Source: Dryomyza anilis
Lineage: Eukaryota; Arthropoda; Insecta; Diptera; Dryomyzidae
DNA: 64,000 nt
Direction of reading: 5' to 3'
Assembly: GCA_951804985.1 (NCBI GenBank)
Contig: OX638136.1
Coordinates: 8,373,852 to 8,437,851, forward strand
Both the position numbers and the translations under genes were made by a program. Each line of letters opens with the position of its first letter. Position 1 is the first letter of the stretch. Shown here piece by piece: positions 10,540 through 23,670 of the stretch. Below the pieces are notes generated by a model. That model was not told the DNA's origin, searched no databases, and saw nothing but the letters and a program-made list of their open reading frames with translations.

Positions 10540-11242
10540 CCAGTTGGGAAGGTTAGATCACATGGGAAATTTTAAAGTAGGTGTAATTATGGTAGTTAGG
10601 ATTATCAAAATTATAGTCGGTCTAAGCCGACTATAAATACCCTACACATATGTGTGGTTACCATGTAAAGTGATATATAGGTCACCAGGGTATACGAATC
10701 CTGAAAATAACTACAAACATTCAATCGCTGAAGAATTTCCATTCATTTGATACCCATATTTACAAATGGGTAGGTGTACCGAATTTCGAATTTTTTTTTT
10801 AATGAACCACAGGTCTTTTCGACGAAAAACATTATTATCACGTACTTGAGCATGATGTCAATATATATTTGACCAAAAAAGTTTACCTAAGCACGTATAC
10901 ATAAAAATTGATCTTTATATGTACATTTTATATGAGGTATTTGAACATAAGTGGTCGGATCATAGGTCACAATGAACCGATCTCGCCAATTTTGTAGGTA
11001 TATTAGTAATCAAAGTTATAAGTTTCATTTATCTAGCTTTTCAATTTTAAAAGTAGTAGGGATTTCAACAGACAGACAGACGGACAGACAGACGGACAGA
11101 CGGACATCGCTAAATCGACTCAGGAGGTCATGCTGATCAAGAATATATATACTTTTCCATACCGGAGATGCTTCCTTCTGGGTGTTACAAACGGCGTACC
11201 AAACTGAATATACCCTTTCACTCTTAGTGTAGGGTATAAAAA
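10540..11242 (+). mobile_element. DINE-1/mini-me-like element, unit 1
   Basis: Head CCAGTTGGGAAGGTTAGATC, then the palindrome AGTCGGTCTAAGCCGACT and TACCCTACACATATGTGTGG. Near the tail is a (RGAC)n tract (11,070-11,105), complement of (GTCY)n, then GATCAAGAATATATATAC and the inverted partner GTGTAGGGTATA. This is the layout described for dipteran mini-me/DINE-1 repeats, non-autonomous Helitron-related elements. The duplication junction lies in its last bases. Confidence 0.75.
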
Positions 11243-11681
11243 CTAATTTAGCTTCATTTACGGTTTCCACCAATTGTGAGAATAAGACCCTTTTCTTGCA
11301 TAGGAAACTATCCGTCTATTCCTTAGGTTGTTGCTTCAGCTCCGTTATTCGCACAAATATTTTCCAATTCGGATTTGGAGGCGAAAAGGTGACGCGTATG
11401 AGATTGGTTGCAGCCGCAAACGTTGTGACCGTGTATTTTACACCCATCCACCATGTTGCCGCGTATTCTTCCAGCAATAATGGCATACCGCGTAGAGCAT
11501 CAGCATCGGAGATCTTCTCTATGTCTTTGTACATAGATATTGCTGCAACAAACTCTTCAACAATAGCTGGGTCACGCAGACCTTTGAAGCGCGATTTGCA
11601 TTGCGTAAAGGATCCAGTTTTATAGTTTCCAGTGATGGCAGATAAAATCTGCTGGAACTGCTCCGGGGAAAACGTAGCCAT
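11243..11681 (-). pseudogene. Arc-like gag capsid fragment with in-frame stop, truncated at duplication junction
   Basis: From ATG at 11,681 a 121-residue frame shows the order found in fly Arc and related Ty3/Gypsy gag proteins: RDPAIVEEFVAAI, then ALRGMPLLLEEYAATWWMGV, then IRVTFSPPNPNWKIF. These belong to the capsid N-lobe. At 11,316-11,318 there is a TAG, but the same frame continues with family-like sequence (DSFLCKKRVLFSQL) until about 11,243, where the duplication junction replaces the rest. The C-lobe, any zinc knuckle and pol are absent. Family function: capsid-forming RNA-binding protein. This copy should give at most a truncated N-lobe. The alternative, a domesticated host Arc copy, is less likely because an LTR-like leader and primer site lie upstream. 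Confidence 0.7.
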
Positions 11682-11917
11682 TGCGTCACTTCTTGAAGGG
11701 TCGTCTTCGATATCTCCGTCCTATGCAATATTGGACAAAAGATCACCAACTACAGTATCTCTGTCGTTACTTCTGTCAGTGTCTCCGTCCAAATTAATAT
11801 TGGACAAAAGATCACTGATTTTAGTGCTATGTATGTCGCGACTGTTTTTAATGTCTTCATCCAAAATTATTTTGTACAAAAGATCATTAATTACAGGGCT
11901 ATGTCTGTCCTTTCTGT

Positions 11918-12221
11918 CGACGTCGCTGCTAGCGTCGCTGTAGACATCGCTGCTGATGTCGCTAGTGGTGTCGCGGTAAGCTTCAAGTTCTAGGTCGCTG
12001 CTTGTATCGCTGTTGGCGTCTCTGCCGACGTAGCTGTTGGCGTCTCTGCCGACGTAGCTATTGGCGTCTCTGCCGACGTCACTGTTGGCGTCTCTGCCGA
12101 CGTCGCTGCTTGCGTCCCAGTCGTTGTATCTTCCGACGTCGCTGCTTGCGTCGCAGTCGCGGTCTCTGCCGACGTCGCAGTTGGCGTATCTGCCGACGTC
12201 TCTACTTTTTTCGGCGTCGCT
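11918..12221. repeat. Minisatellite in gag leader, unit 2
   Basis: Same array as at 455-770 but 12 bp shorter: one GTCGCTGCTTGC step is missing near 12,178. This indicates copy-number slippage after the duplication. Confidence 0.85.
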
Positions 12222-12293
12222 GCTAAGGTCTCTTCCGACCTTTTTCCCACTACGCAAAGTGATGCTTCCGCAATTCTCGGTGATGCTGTCGCT

Positions 12294-12641
12294 GGCCCCA
12301 CATTGGGCGCCAATGAAACGGATGTTGATATGCGGCGTGCCGATAATTCGGTGGAACGCAGCTTATATCCGTGCATAAAAAAAATAGAAAATATACTTGG
12401 GTTCCAACGACACTTTATTGGGTATTTTGATAAACTTATTCTTGCTTGGCGAACTTAAAAAGCAACTGTCCGAAATATTCGTACAAGTTGATCACTGTTG
12501 AGTGCTTTGCGTGGAATGAATTTGTATGCTTGGTGCTCGTCATTTTATACAAAAGTGAACGCGAGCATTTAGAAGAGTCTCGAAGATCCGAGTCTCGCAC
12601 AATATATAATGATGCCACATTGATGTGACTTTAGTAATAGA
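12294..12641 (-). mobile_element. Primer-binding-like site and putative LTR, unit 2
   Basis: Unit 2 counterpart of 843-1,190, with the same GGCGCCCAA site, TATAAAA and AATAAA. The base change GTGGCG to GCGGCG at about 12,333 distinguishes it. Confidence 0.5.
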
Positions 12642-12795
12642 TACAGGGTTGTTATATAAAATAGTATAAAATAGTGTAAAATAGTATTAAATAATAATAT
12701 AACTGCTTCATATGCCTTTAAATTTTTATTAATTTTAAGTGTTTCTTTAATAATTTAATTTGCTCTAATAATATAATTTTTAAAATTTCTAAATT

Positions 12796-13991
12796 TATCC
12801 AGCAAGGGAATTTGTATCAGGAACAGTAGGGCACACGAGCAGTAAAGGATGCTCCAAATGCGTTCAAATGGCAGAAATGAAAAATAGGAGACTTACATAT
12901 GCAACAACAACTTCCACCCCAAGATCTGATGAAGATTATACGGCTAGAAAAAAAAATATCATCATGCACATCATGGCAAGGTCAATATTTTTTGGAGGAA
13001 ATTAATGGAGGAAAAGGTCTCGGACTTTCCACTGGATTTTATGCATATAATAGATTTAGCAGTAACCAAAAAAATAACGAATGCTATTATGAAGGGGTCT
13101 CGTTTAAAAAAAAAAACTAAACAATGCCGAGATGGAAATCTTAAACCACCGAATTCTGTCTTTTCGCAGCCAAAACCAAGAAATTTTAATGAATTTTCCA
13201 GATGGAAAACCGCAGAATTGCGACAATTAATTCTATATACTGAAATAGTGTTATTTAAAAAAATATTGAACGAAGAATTATATATTCATTTTTTGTTACT
13301 TCATGCTAGCTTCAGATTTCTAGCTTGTCCAAATAGTTGTCAAAATAATTTAGTTTGCATTCGCAAGTTGCTTGGACATTTTGTAGAAAATTATATATAC
13401 ATCTATGGTGAAAACAAAATATCATACAACGTCCACAGCTTGCTGCATTTACCTGAATGTGTTGAAATATTTGGAAACGTGGACAATTTTTCCGCCTACA
13501 AATTTAAAAATTTTCTACAAATAATAAAAAAAGATGTTCGGCAACCTACTAAAATTATGGAACAAATATATAACCTGACGACAGAACGAAATAATTTTCT
13601 TAAATTGGTTAAACCAAAGCAAGGATTTGAATACTGAGCAAAACGAAAATTAAACTTTTCTCCAGTATATAGGAATTACTATTATAATTTATTCTTTCTG
13701 AGTGCCATTGCACCTGATAATTATTGTTATTTAAATCCATTGATACCAATAAAAATATTGGGATTTGCTCAAGAAAAAGGGATCGATTTCGTAATAGGTT
13801 TAAAATTTATAAATATTGAAGATTTTTTTACTTATCCTGTTAAATCAAGAAGTGATTTGGGGATATCATTTGTTCAAAATTTAGAGATAAAGGAAGAACG
13901 TTTTAAAGTTACCGAGATTTCGTGCAAAGTTGTAGCTTTACTATATGAAACTGGACTCGTACTTATACCTATATTGCATCAATGCCAATGA
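12796..13991 (+). pseudogene. Tnp2/CACTA-like transposase remnant, unit 2
   Basis: Same as 1,345-2,540 with the same breaks, so inactivation preceded the duplication. The longest frame is 13,005-13,637 (210 codons). A G-to-T change at about 13,657 is one of few differences. Confidence 0.6.
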
Positions 13992-13998
13992 ACGTACA

Positions 13999-14485
13999 TC
14001 TATTTAACTATTATTGTGTTTTTTTGCGTTATCAATGTATATACCCAAGTATTGGGCAACTCGCCAGCTCAAAAGCACTGCAGCAATTCGGGTCAGCACA
14101 ACAGCCCGTCGAATGTCGTCAATCGGGAACAATATAGAAGCCCACCGCCATATCAACCGCATTGAATATCATGAAAAAATGTCAGTCTGCATCGAGAAAC
14201 TATCGTACACGATTCGACACCAACGACCCGGTGCCCAAGTCTACCTCCTAGCTATTAGATTAGCGATGGTGCTTTGATGTGTTTATTGACGCGGACTCAT
14301 ACGTCAAGTCGCGTAGCGTACGCGAAGAAAATCAGAATCTGCAGCTGGAGCGCAGAACGCCAACAGATGCCACGGAAACGCTGACACAACAGCTACAACA
14401 ACGTTGCAAAGTCAAAGAAAATTTTGAACGTCATCCTTTTTGTATACTTTTTGCTGACGTAAACCGGTTACCTTTCAGGTGCTAA
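13999..14485 (+). other. Possible decayed exon(s), unit 2
   Basis: Duplicate of 2,548-3,034 with no visible difference in reading frames. Not recognised. Confidence 0.3.
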
Positions 14486-14711
14486 TAAGACTACTTTTAG
14501 ATAATGACCTTAAGGTATTATTATGTATATCATTAGGACATCATTCAGACAAATCAAAAAGGCACCTTCCGGTCAATCATTTGTATTACAAAAAGACATC
14601 TTTTCCGTAACATTTCGGACAAATTTTGGACATCGATAACATATAAAAGATAACTTAAAGATATCTTTTGGACATAATTTGTCTAGTTGGGTATTTTTAA
14701 TTTTTAGAACT

Positions 14712-15378
14712 ATGAATAAGAAATCATCTTCAGAATTTCGAACGAATGGTTCGATGAAGTACCTCGACAAAAATAAAGAGAATAGTAATGAACACATTAT
14801 AAAACAAAAAAATGATGAATTGAAAAAGGGAATAATCTGTTAAAAGAACAACTAAAAAACATCGAACATTGCTTCGAACTGCATCGCTTCGAAAGGCAGT
14901 CTAAAATACTAAGCAACCAATCAGAAGTATTGGCAAAGCATAGTGTTTATTTAGAAAAAATTATTGAAAATATATTTCCGAAGCGATCAAATTTCAATAT
15001 TTTTCCTCTTAAGAATTAAGATGACTTTAAAGATGTAGAGAAAAATGTGAGCAGTTATTCCGAAACTGAGTTTGTAGTTTTTTAAAACACTATTTAATTT
15101 ATTAACTACTTAACTATTTTTTTGTTACAGATTCAATACATTAAGAAAATCGTGGGATCTGTCTCAATATCGAAATGTGTAAAACTTTTTTTCACAGAAG
15201 AATTTTTGTTAGAAGCCAACTGGGATGGCAACCATAATAAAATTGGCATAAAAAATTGTCATAAAGAAGAAAAAACTAACAGACTTTAATTTTCAGGATC
15301 AATAAAAGGTAATGAAGCAGGTTATCCCTCATTTGAAGACGCTATGCGCAAGGGCTTTAGGGCGGCAAAGTCCACATG
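14712..15378 (+). pseudogene. Second transposon-type gene remnant (DUF4806-like), unit 2
   Basis: Copy of 3,261-3,930 with the same frame breaks. The tail differs by one base (ACATGAAC versus ACATGTAC near 15,378), which changes the stop context. Confidence 0.4.
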
Positions 15379-15580
15379 TACAAAAAACTTATCTGAACAA
15401 ATAAAATTTAAATAAAAGTCAAATTTAGACATTCTTTTTATATATTTTTATACTCTATACTTTTCTTTTTTTAGTGCTTTATTGACCAAATGAATCTAAA
15501 TAAAAAGCAATTTTAAACTTAAAATCATTTATTTCTTTTATATAGGTAATTTATATCATCATAATATAACTTTTTTATGG

Positions 15581-15911
15581 TGCTACCCCGAAAGGACTTA
15601 ATACAGGGAAAGAGTAGCTTTCAGTACTACTGAAGCGTTGCCTAAGGTTCTGGTAGCGCTGCTTTCGTAGGGCATCCTGTGTAAAAATCGCACGAAGGTT
15701 CTTACATACGAGCAGTGCTTACATACGAGCACTGCATTTCGTGATGATTGAGCAGCACTATCTAAATAGCTGCTTTCGTCACCGTAATGGTAGCGCTTCT
15801 AAAGTTTACAAAGTCAGTTTAAGGGCAGCGCTTCTTGTTTACAATTCAGCCGGTTAATAATTGTTTTTATCTGGGTACCCAATACTTGTATTCTCTTACT
15901 TTTGTTAAGAA
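15581..15911. repeat. Cluster of short direct and inverted repeats, unit 2
   Basis: Duplicate of 4,130-4,460 with the same GTAGCGCTGCTT words and the CTGGGTAC / GTACCCAG pair. Confidence 0.4.
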
Positions 15912-16655
15912 AGTACCCAGTCGTACTCATTTTTACGATGATCTATATCATTTCAAAATAATCATTTATTTCGGGAGAATTGCACTGTACGCTTCGTGTT
16001 AATGCAAGAGTAGTTTAGGAAAAAAATAAAAGTCGGAACCAAAGAAAAAGCTGGAAAATCTAAATTCACTAAGAACATGATATTTGGACAGGATGCTCAT
16101 CTGCCGACGTAAGCGCGCACACGAAGTTATTTTTTGAAAGTCTTAAAGTACCTAAATGGACGTGGCAAAACTAAACTTGTAATTCAAAATATCGGTGTAA
16201 TTAAGATAGCCACTGTCACGAATTACAAATATTTAATTATTTTTATTTTCTGTAGTATTTACAAATTTGTTGTATAATTTCAATTAATTTGAAAAAAAAA
16301 ACATAAATTTTTTAAGAGCATGTTTAAATTAATATGTCATTTAGATTATATGCAAATTAATTAAATTATTTTATGGAACTACTTCTTCGCGAACCATAGC
16401 TAAAATTGAGAAAATATTTTATAAAATTATAACATATATTTCGAGTGATCAAATTTGCGTTTAAGTCGGGTCGGGTGGTCGGCCTACGTCCGATTTGCAG
16501 CAGATACAAATTTTAGGGCAACGATGGGCTTTAAAAGATTTAAAAGAAACGGATTCTAATTTTGAGCATTGGATTTTGTCTCAATGTGATATGCCAGTAT
16601 TATTTTATCAAAATTCTGAATGTTAAAAATATATTAGAAGGGCCGGACCTATAGG

Positions 16656-17834
16656 AAAAACACGAGTCGGCAATAATGTAAAAATTTTAAAAGTTGTATA
16701 CATTCGGCATTATCGAGATTTTTTAAGTAGCAATAAATCACCAAATTGTAAAAAACGTAAAATCTTAAATTTTTATACGAATAATTTGTCGAATTAATGT
16801 ATTTAATCCGACTCGGATTAATTCGAATGAATATTTAAAATCAGTCGGAAGTTTTCGAAAAATATAAACATAAAGAAATTGACATTCTTATATATCATAA
16901 AATGCTATTATACATTTAAAGAACAAGTTAGAAATATTGGAAAATATCACAAATTTTCAAATAGAAAAAATAAACAAATTAAATCCGATTCGGACAAATT
17001 CGAAAATAATTGGAAGCACTCGGAATTTTTCTAAAAGCAGTTTGTAAATGTTTAATAACTTACATTTATTCTTAGATAGCGTAAAGTTACAAAATAAATA
17101 TTATCCGAGTCAAAAATATTTGAAAATATCACAAATTTTCAATTTTTAAAAATTCTCAAATGAAAATATTTGTAAGCAGTCGGAAAATTTACAAAATCAG
17201 TTAAAATCTTTTGAAACTGACATTTATTTTTATATAGCATAAAATTGACAAATTAATATAATCTGAGTCAGGGCAGAACCTAGCTCAGCCAGTAGTACTC
17301 ATTCGGAACAACACGAGTCGGAAAAATTGTGAAAACTCGAAAAGTTGTATATATTCGGCATTATCACAATTTTTAAGTAGCAATTAATCAAAAATGATAA
17401 CAAATCGTAATATTTTAAATATTTAACAAGAATAGTTTGTCGAATTAATGTATAAAATCCGACTCGGATAAATTCAAAAATATTTAAAATCAGTCGGAAA
17501 AATCAGTCGAGTTGGTTATATTTAGAAAATATCACAAATTTTTAAATAGAAAATTAAAAAATCCGATTCGCACAAATTCTAAATTAATTGGATGCATTCG
17601 GGATCTTTCAAAAAGCATTTTGTAAATGTTTAATATCCTATATTTATTCTTAGATAGCCATACAATTACAAAATAAATATGAACCGATTCGAACATATTG
17701 GTAAAATATAACTAATTTTTTATTTTTAAAAATATCCAAATGGAAGTATTTAGAAGCAGTGTGAAAATTTAAAAATTAGTTTTGAAAACTGACATATTCT
17801 TATATAGCATAAAATTGTCAAATAAATATAATCG
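16656..17834. repeat. Degenerate tandem repeat block, unit 2
   Basis: Duplicate of 5,205-6,390, with the same two-block structure and TCCGACTCGGA-type motifs. Confidence 0.6.
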
Positions 17835-17846
17835 AGTACACAATAT

Positions 17847-18148
17847 GTAGCCGCGGTAGTTCAGTGGTTAGTGCGTTGGTCTGCGAGTCGAAAGGTCCCC
17901 GGTTCAAGCCTGGACTGGGGCTAACAACATCTTTTCATAGAAACATTTTTCTATACCGCGCTACCTCTCGTCAGTAAATGGCAAACCTACGAGAGTAAAA
18001 CCATTGCCTATGAAAAGCTCTCACCCGCCGTTCGGATTCGGCAATAAACCTACAGTTTGAGTACAAATATAACACGCACAGCTCAAATTGGTGAGAGAGC
18101 TCGGCCGAAGTTCTGTACAGGACTGTAGCGCCAAACTATTATTATTAT
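17847..18148 (+). mobile_element. tRNA-derived SINE A, unit 2
   Basis: Same family as 6,396-6,710, with A box TAGTTCAGTGG and B box GGTTCAAGCC. It is flanked by a perfect 12-bp target duplication AGTACACAATAT (17,835-17,846 and 18,149-18,160), which fixes both ends. Its 3' part (CAATAAACCTACAGTTTGAG) is shorter than that of SINE B. Confidence 0.9.
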
Positions 18149-18320
18149 AGTACACAATATTAGATTAAGGGTAGAAATATTTGGAATAAAAAGGAAATTT
18201 ACATTGAAATAGCATTATCAGCAATTTAGTTTATTTTCTTAAGTATTTTATTAAAAATAATATTTTTACTTATGTTGTTAAAAGTTTGGTAGGAGATGTA
18301 TTATGCTAGGTATTATTTCA

Positions 18321-18628
18321 GTAGCCGCGGTAGCTCAGTGGTAAGTGCGTTGGACTGTGAGCCGAAAGGTCCCCGGTTTAAGCATGGACTGGGGCTAACA
18401 ACATCTTTTCATAGAAACATTTTTCAATACCGCGTTACCTCTCGGCAGTTAATGGCAAACCTACGAGAATAAAATATTGCCTATGAAAAGCTCTCACCCG
18501 CCGTTCGGATTCGGTAATAAAATGTAGGTCCCACCACTTTGAGTACAAATATAACACGCACAACTCAAAATGGTGAGGGAGCTCGGCCTAAGTTCTTATA
18601 GGACTGTAGTGCCAAACTATTATATTAT
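18321..18628 (+). mobile_element. tRNA-derived SINE B, unit 2
   Basis: Second SINE, 160 bp after the 3' target duplication of SINE A. The A box reads TAGCTCAGTGG; the B box is weakened (GGTTTAAGCA). The tail is (TAT)n. A 10-bp target duplication TATTATTTCA lies at 18,311-18,320 and 18,629-18,638. Between A and B, 18,161-18,310 is ordinary AT-rich DNA that is missing from unit 1. Confidence 0.9.
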
Positions 18629-18638
18629 TATTATTTCA

Positions 18639-20243
18639 TAATTATTTAGATGTTATTTCTATTTTTTTTTTTTTAATATATTTTGTGAATCTTTCATAAG
18701 GAAACTTGAGGGTCAATTAAAAATATGAGTATACATTTGTTCAAAAAAAAAAAAAATATATCAATGAATCAATACTGTTCACCTACCCTACACTTTGGTG
18801 GGGATATTAATATGGGTCATTTAATTGTATCTTTTAAAGTTCTTAGTTATGTTGAACATTCTTACACTTATAATATATCACTCATATATATAAGACGTTA
18901 TCATCTTAAATCCCAATAATTAAAAAAAATTGATATTAAAGTAAAAAAAATTATCAAAAAATGTTACATATAAATGTGGGCGGATCCACGCTTATTTTTA
19001 AAACATATGTGGAGATTTAAGGCTAATATTTCAAAAATTTGTTTTCTTAATTTGCGAATAAAATGTAAACTATTGAAAAGCGAATATTTTTAGGAACACA
19101 TATTTCTAGGTGAATTCTAATTGAATATTATATACCAAAATAGATCTCTTTTATACTTTTAAGATATAAAAAATACAAAAATATTTTTCAGAGTTTCGGA
19201 AATCATCTGGTCAAAAAAATCTTCGTGACCGTCTTAACGTATATGTAAGCTATTTTAAGTTTTTAAAACTTAATTTTGCCACTTCCATATTCAAAAAAAT
19301 TAAGTTAATAAAACAGTTTTAAAGGATTCATGATATTTTTAAAGGTATTTTTGTAATTGTTAGTCCTACTTTTGCAAAGACATGACAATGTTTTTTCCAC
19401 TCCCACTTTTATATAATCCAAATTCTGGTTGGATATCGTGTGATGGCAATTTTGATTCATATATACACAGGGAAAATTTATGTTTTGCAGCAAACATATA
19501 TTACAAGATATATACATGAATGTACAGGATTTTGTGAATCTTTCATAGGGTTTTTTTGTTTGGAAATTTTGAGGGTCAATAAAAAAACGATGTGATATGT
19601 TCAGAAAATTAAAACAGATAATGTCCAATGAAAATTTTTCAAAATAATTGCCTGCGGCGCTTCTATTATTGTTATAACTATAATAATATAAAAATACACT
19701 AATAATAAAAAATAACTTTAGATTATAAATAATTAAAAAAAAAAATGACGCAATTTTTTTGAATATAAAAATTCCTGCGGCGCTTCTATCAGTGCAATAT
19801 ACAATTCCATAAAAATTGGCTGACTATTATATACAAAAATAAACCTTTAACCCTTAAATGTCCACTGATTCCACCAACGATCAACGAATTTTATTTAATC
19901 TTCCTGCTTCGACTTTTAAAAAGTTTATTGATCCAAGCGCCACCGTTTGCGCCGATTCATGTTTAAAACAAACTTCATTTGCCGGATGTATATCCAGTAA
20001 GGGCAATTAACCTCAAGAAAATTTTTGTAAAATTGAGTACTTTTAAAAAAATATTATTGTGGTGAATTTGTCGAAATCGAAGCTGAAAATTGTCGTGATC
20101 GCTGTAGGATCTAGAAGCTATTGTGTTTGATTGAGCATATGTGAAATTCTATAGAAATGTTTTTTTTTTAAGTTTGTTGTTTACAAACTAAAGAACTCCT
20201 GATTTTCGAACAGAATAAGTGCTTTGAAATGTGAATATAATAT
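18639..20243. repeat. AT-rich interspersed repeat family, unit 2
   Basis: Duplicate of 6,711-8,319, nearly base for base. No gene seen. Confidence 0.55.
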
Positions 20244-20528
20244 TGTTACGAAAATTCAGTCAACGAAAACTGTTCTACAAGTTCGTATCTCTGGATTGTG
20301 TACAAAATAAAAATACTCTTATGTGTGGTTTAAATTATAACAAATAATTTTATTAATTCACTTTAATAAAAAACTGTACTAATAACTATTTAACTTGCCA
20401 TTGATTACACACGGGATGCATTCGACCACTTTTCAATCACTACTGAAGTGCTGTGCCTCAGGTGCGTCGGCCTTATATACTGCAGGCATCAGTTCGACAC
20501 GTTTCGACAAACTTCGACTTGTTTCGAA
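20244..20528 (-). mobile_element. Truncated Gypsy-type LTR, unit 2, first
   Basis: Unit 2 counterpart of 8,320-8,604. Confidence 0.8.
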
Positions 20529-20639
20529 AAACTGTATATGTTGATTTTGTAATGCTTTTAATTCGCTATTTTGTAATGGAATTAATATTTCATTATTTTA
20601 TAAAATATTGTAAGTATGTCCTCTTTAAGCATCCGCAAT

Positions 20640-20856
<217 letters not shown>

Positions 20857-20889
20857 CGATTAAATATTGTGTTAAATTTTAGATATATT

Positions 20890-21245
20890 CTCTTCTTTAG
20901 TTCAGAAGTTAGAAAGGATAAACATAACAACATAACTCGTTTTGCCGCATTTTGCTCATGAAATAACGACACAAATAGACTTATGTTGTTATTACATACT
21001 CGAAAGTTCAACTGTCTGAGTAAATTCCTAAGAAATCATAACAATATATCACGACTTGTGTTGTTATTCCAAATTTTAAAATTATGTTTTTTATAAAAAA
21101 TTTCGACTTATGTCGTTATTCCAAATTTGAAAATCGTTTTTCTTATAACATAATTCGAGTTATGTCGTTATTCCAAAATAATTTGGGGTTATTCATTGAA
21201 GACATCTCCACTTATGTTGCTATTCCAAAATTCGAAAATTGTTAT
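20890..21245. repeat. Single copy of the CGACTTATGTCG repeat unit, unit 2
   Basis: Counterpart of 8,930-9,540 with one 221-bp unit fewer. It is the main reason the offset between the duplicates falls from 11,924 to 11,703. Confidence 0.75.
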
Positions 21246-21260
21246 TTAATTAGTTAATAC

Positions 21261-21557
21261 TGTTACGAAAATTCAGTCTACGGAAAACTGTTCTACAAGT
21301 TCGTATCTCTGGATTGTGTAAAAAATAAAATACTCTTATGTTTGGTTTAAATTATAACAAATAATTTTATTAATTCACTTTAATAAACTACTTTACTAAT
21401 AACTATTTAACTTGACATTGATTACACACGAGATGCATTCGACCACTTTTCAATCACTACTGAAGTGCTGTGCCTCAGGTGCGTCGGCCTTATATACTGC
21501 AGGCATCAGTTCGACACGTTTCGACAAACTTCGACTTGTTTCGAGAACCTTCTACCG
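21261..21557 (-). mobile_element. Truncated Gypsy-type LTR, unit 2, second
   Basis: Unit 2 counterpart of 9,558-9,854, again ending at the MITE insertion point. Confidence 0.8.
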
Positions 21558-21562
21558 TCAAC

Positions 21563-22199
21563 TGGGGTGACTTTGACCCGAAAAACTGTATATGTTGATT
21601 TTTTAATGCTTTTATGTCGCTATTTTGTAATGGAATTAATATTTCATTAGTTTATAAAATATTGTAAGTATATCCTCTTTAAGCATCCGTAATCAAAATT
21701 TCATGGTGTAATAACAGTAATTATAAAAAAATTAAAATAAAAATGGTTCAAAGTCACCTCGCGCGTGAGGTGACTTTGACCTAAACATGTTTATCACCAA
21801 TTTTATCTATGTTTTTTTAATGGAACTATAAGATGACTATGATACTATATCATCATAAATGTTTTACTGAAAATCCAGGTCACTTAAAACCCATATATTT
21901 CGAATAATAAGCCTGGTAATAAGGATGAATATGAAAAATATAAAAAGCATTTTGTATTTTTCATTAGATCAAGTTTATTAAATGGAATTAATCAAGTAAA
22001 TTAGTCAACTGATATGTAATATCAATTACAAAAATAAATTCTGACTATTTTACACTTCTTTTTTAGTAAAGGGCTTATATGGATCTATTTTATTAATATT
22101 TCTAGATAAACATTGGTCACTTCGAGTTTGTATCCGCCTTATTCTTGCAATTAACTCATTTTCGTTGTTTTCAATTTAAGTCTGGCTAAAGTCACCCCA
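21563..22199. mobile_element. Composite of two MITE-like elements, unit 2
   Basis: Same structure as 9,860-10,496, with identical terminal and central inverted repeats. Confidence 0.65.
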
Positions 22200-22252
22200 A
22201 AAACATTCATTTTAAGAACGATTAAATAAAATAAATAATTAACCAGTTGCGA

Positions 22253-22960
22253 AGGTTAGATCACATGGGAAATTTTAAAGTAGGTGTAATTACGATAGTT
22301 AGGATTATCAAAATTATAGTCGGTCTAAGCCGACTATAAATACCCCACACATATGTGTGGTTACCATGTAAAGTGATATATAGGTCACCAGGGTATACGA
22401 ATCCTGAAAATAACTACAAACATTCAATCGCTGAAGAATTTCCATTCATTTGATACCCATATTTACAAATGGGTAGGTGTACCGAATTTCGATTTTTTTT
22501 TTTTAATGAACCACAGGTCTTTTCGACGAAAAACATTATTATCACGTACTTGAGCATGATGTCAATATATATTTGACCAAAAAAGTTTACCTAAGCACGT
22601 ATACATAAAAATTGATCTTTATATGTACATTTTATATGAGGTATTTGAACATAAGTGGTCGGATCATAGGTCACAATGAACCGATCTCGCCAATTTTTTC
22701 GCACATACAGCGTAGGTATATTAGTAATCAAAGTTATAAGTTTCATTTATCTAGCTTTTCAATTTTAAAAGTAGTAGGGATTTCAACAGACAGACAGACG
22801 GACAGACAGACGGACAGACGGACATCGCTAAATCGACTCAGGAGGTCATGCTGATCAAGAATATATATACTTTTCCATACCGGAGATGCTTCCTTCTGGG
22901 TGTTACAAACGGCGTACCAAACTGAATATACCCTTTCACTCTTAGTGTAGGGTATAAAAA
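22253..22960 (+). mobile_element. DINE-1/mini-me-like element, unit 2
   Basis: Copy of 10,540-11,242 with a 15-bp extra stretch (TTTCGCACATACAGC-like, near 22,700). The (RGAC)n tract is at 22,787-22,823. It ends in unique DNA. Confidence 0.75.
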
Positions 22961-22987
22961 TAGTAATGGACTAAAATGACAATATAT

Positions 22988-23503
22988 TGTTACGAAAATT
23001 CAGTTTACAGAAAACTGTTCTACGAGTTCGTATCGGTGGATTGTGTACAAAATAAAAACACTCTTATTTTTGGTTTAAATTATAACAATTAACTTTATTA
23101 ATTCACTTTAATAAACAACTTTACTAATAACAAATTCTAACAATTTAACTTGACAATTACCACACGAGATGCACTCGAACACTTTACAATCACTACTGAA
23201 GTGCTGTACCTCAGATGCGGCTCCCTTACATACTGCATGCATCAGTTCGACACGTTTCGACAAGCTTCGACGTTTTTCGAGAACCTTCTACTCGTTTCGT
23301 GAATGACTCATGCTATTGGCATCTCATTCGCACTCATGTGTTTTAATGCGCTGATCTTCCATCTCTTTCTGGCACACTGCCTCAGTGCGCTGAATGATCA
23401 TCCGTCTCTTTCTAACACATGCTTAGTGCGCTGAATTGTCTTGCGTCTCATTTATTATTGTTGAATGCTTGAACTATGGGGCAAATTACCTCTTTTCGTA
23501 ACA
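22988..23503 (-). mobile_element. LTR (3' side) of an internally deleted Gypsy-type element
   Basis: Runs from TGTTACGAAAA to TTTTCGTAACA, perfect inverted ends, 516 bp. It contains runs of TTCGACACGTTTCGACAAGC-like repeats. Paired with the LTR at 25,379-25,895. The element reads on the minus strand, so this is the downstream LTR. Confidence 0.9.
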
Positions 23504-23670
23504 CTGCCCTCCACCTAAATCTGTTCGTCCCGAACAGATGATAATCCCCTCTCTCTGTTTTGCGTCAACCTTTCTAAATGAACGACTTTCATTTTTCGTC
23601 TGACTCCAGTAGTATTCTGAATCCTGTACACAATGTCATTAATCTTTTTAATTATCCTGTACGGTCTTTA

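Larger units (their letters stand above)
1..11242. repeat. Tandem segmental duplication, unit 1 (left end outside the window)
   Basis: This stretch is repeated in the same order and orientation at 11,464-22,960. Matching positions differ by 11,463 at the left, 11,451 after a 12-bp loss in the leader minisatellite, 11,924 after a 473-bp difference at the SINE locus, 11,703 after a 221-bp difference in the 9-kb repeat, and 11,718 at the end. Outside these indels only scattered base changes are seen, so the copies are young. The unit ends inside the tail of a DINE-like element (TGTAGGGTATAAAAA), where unit 2 begins directly. Confidence 0.95.
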
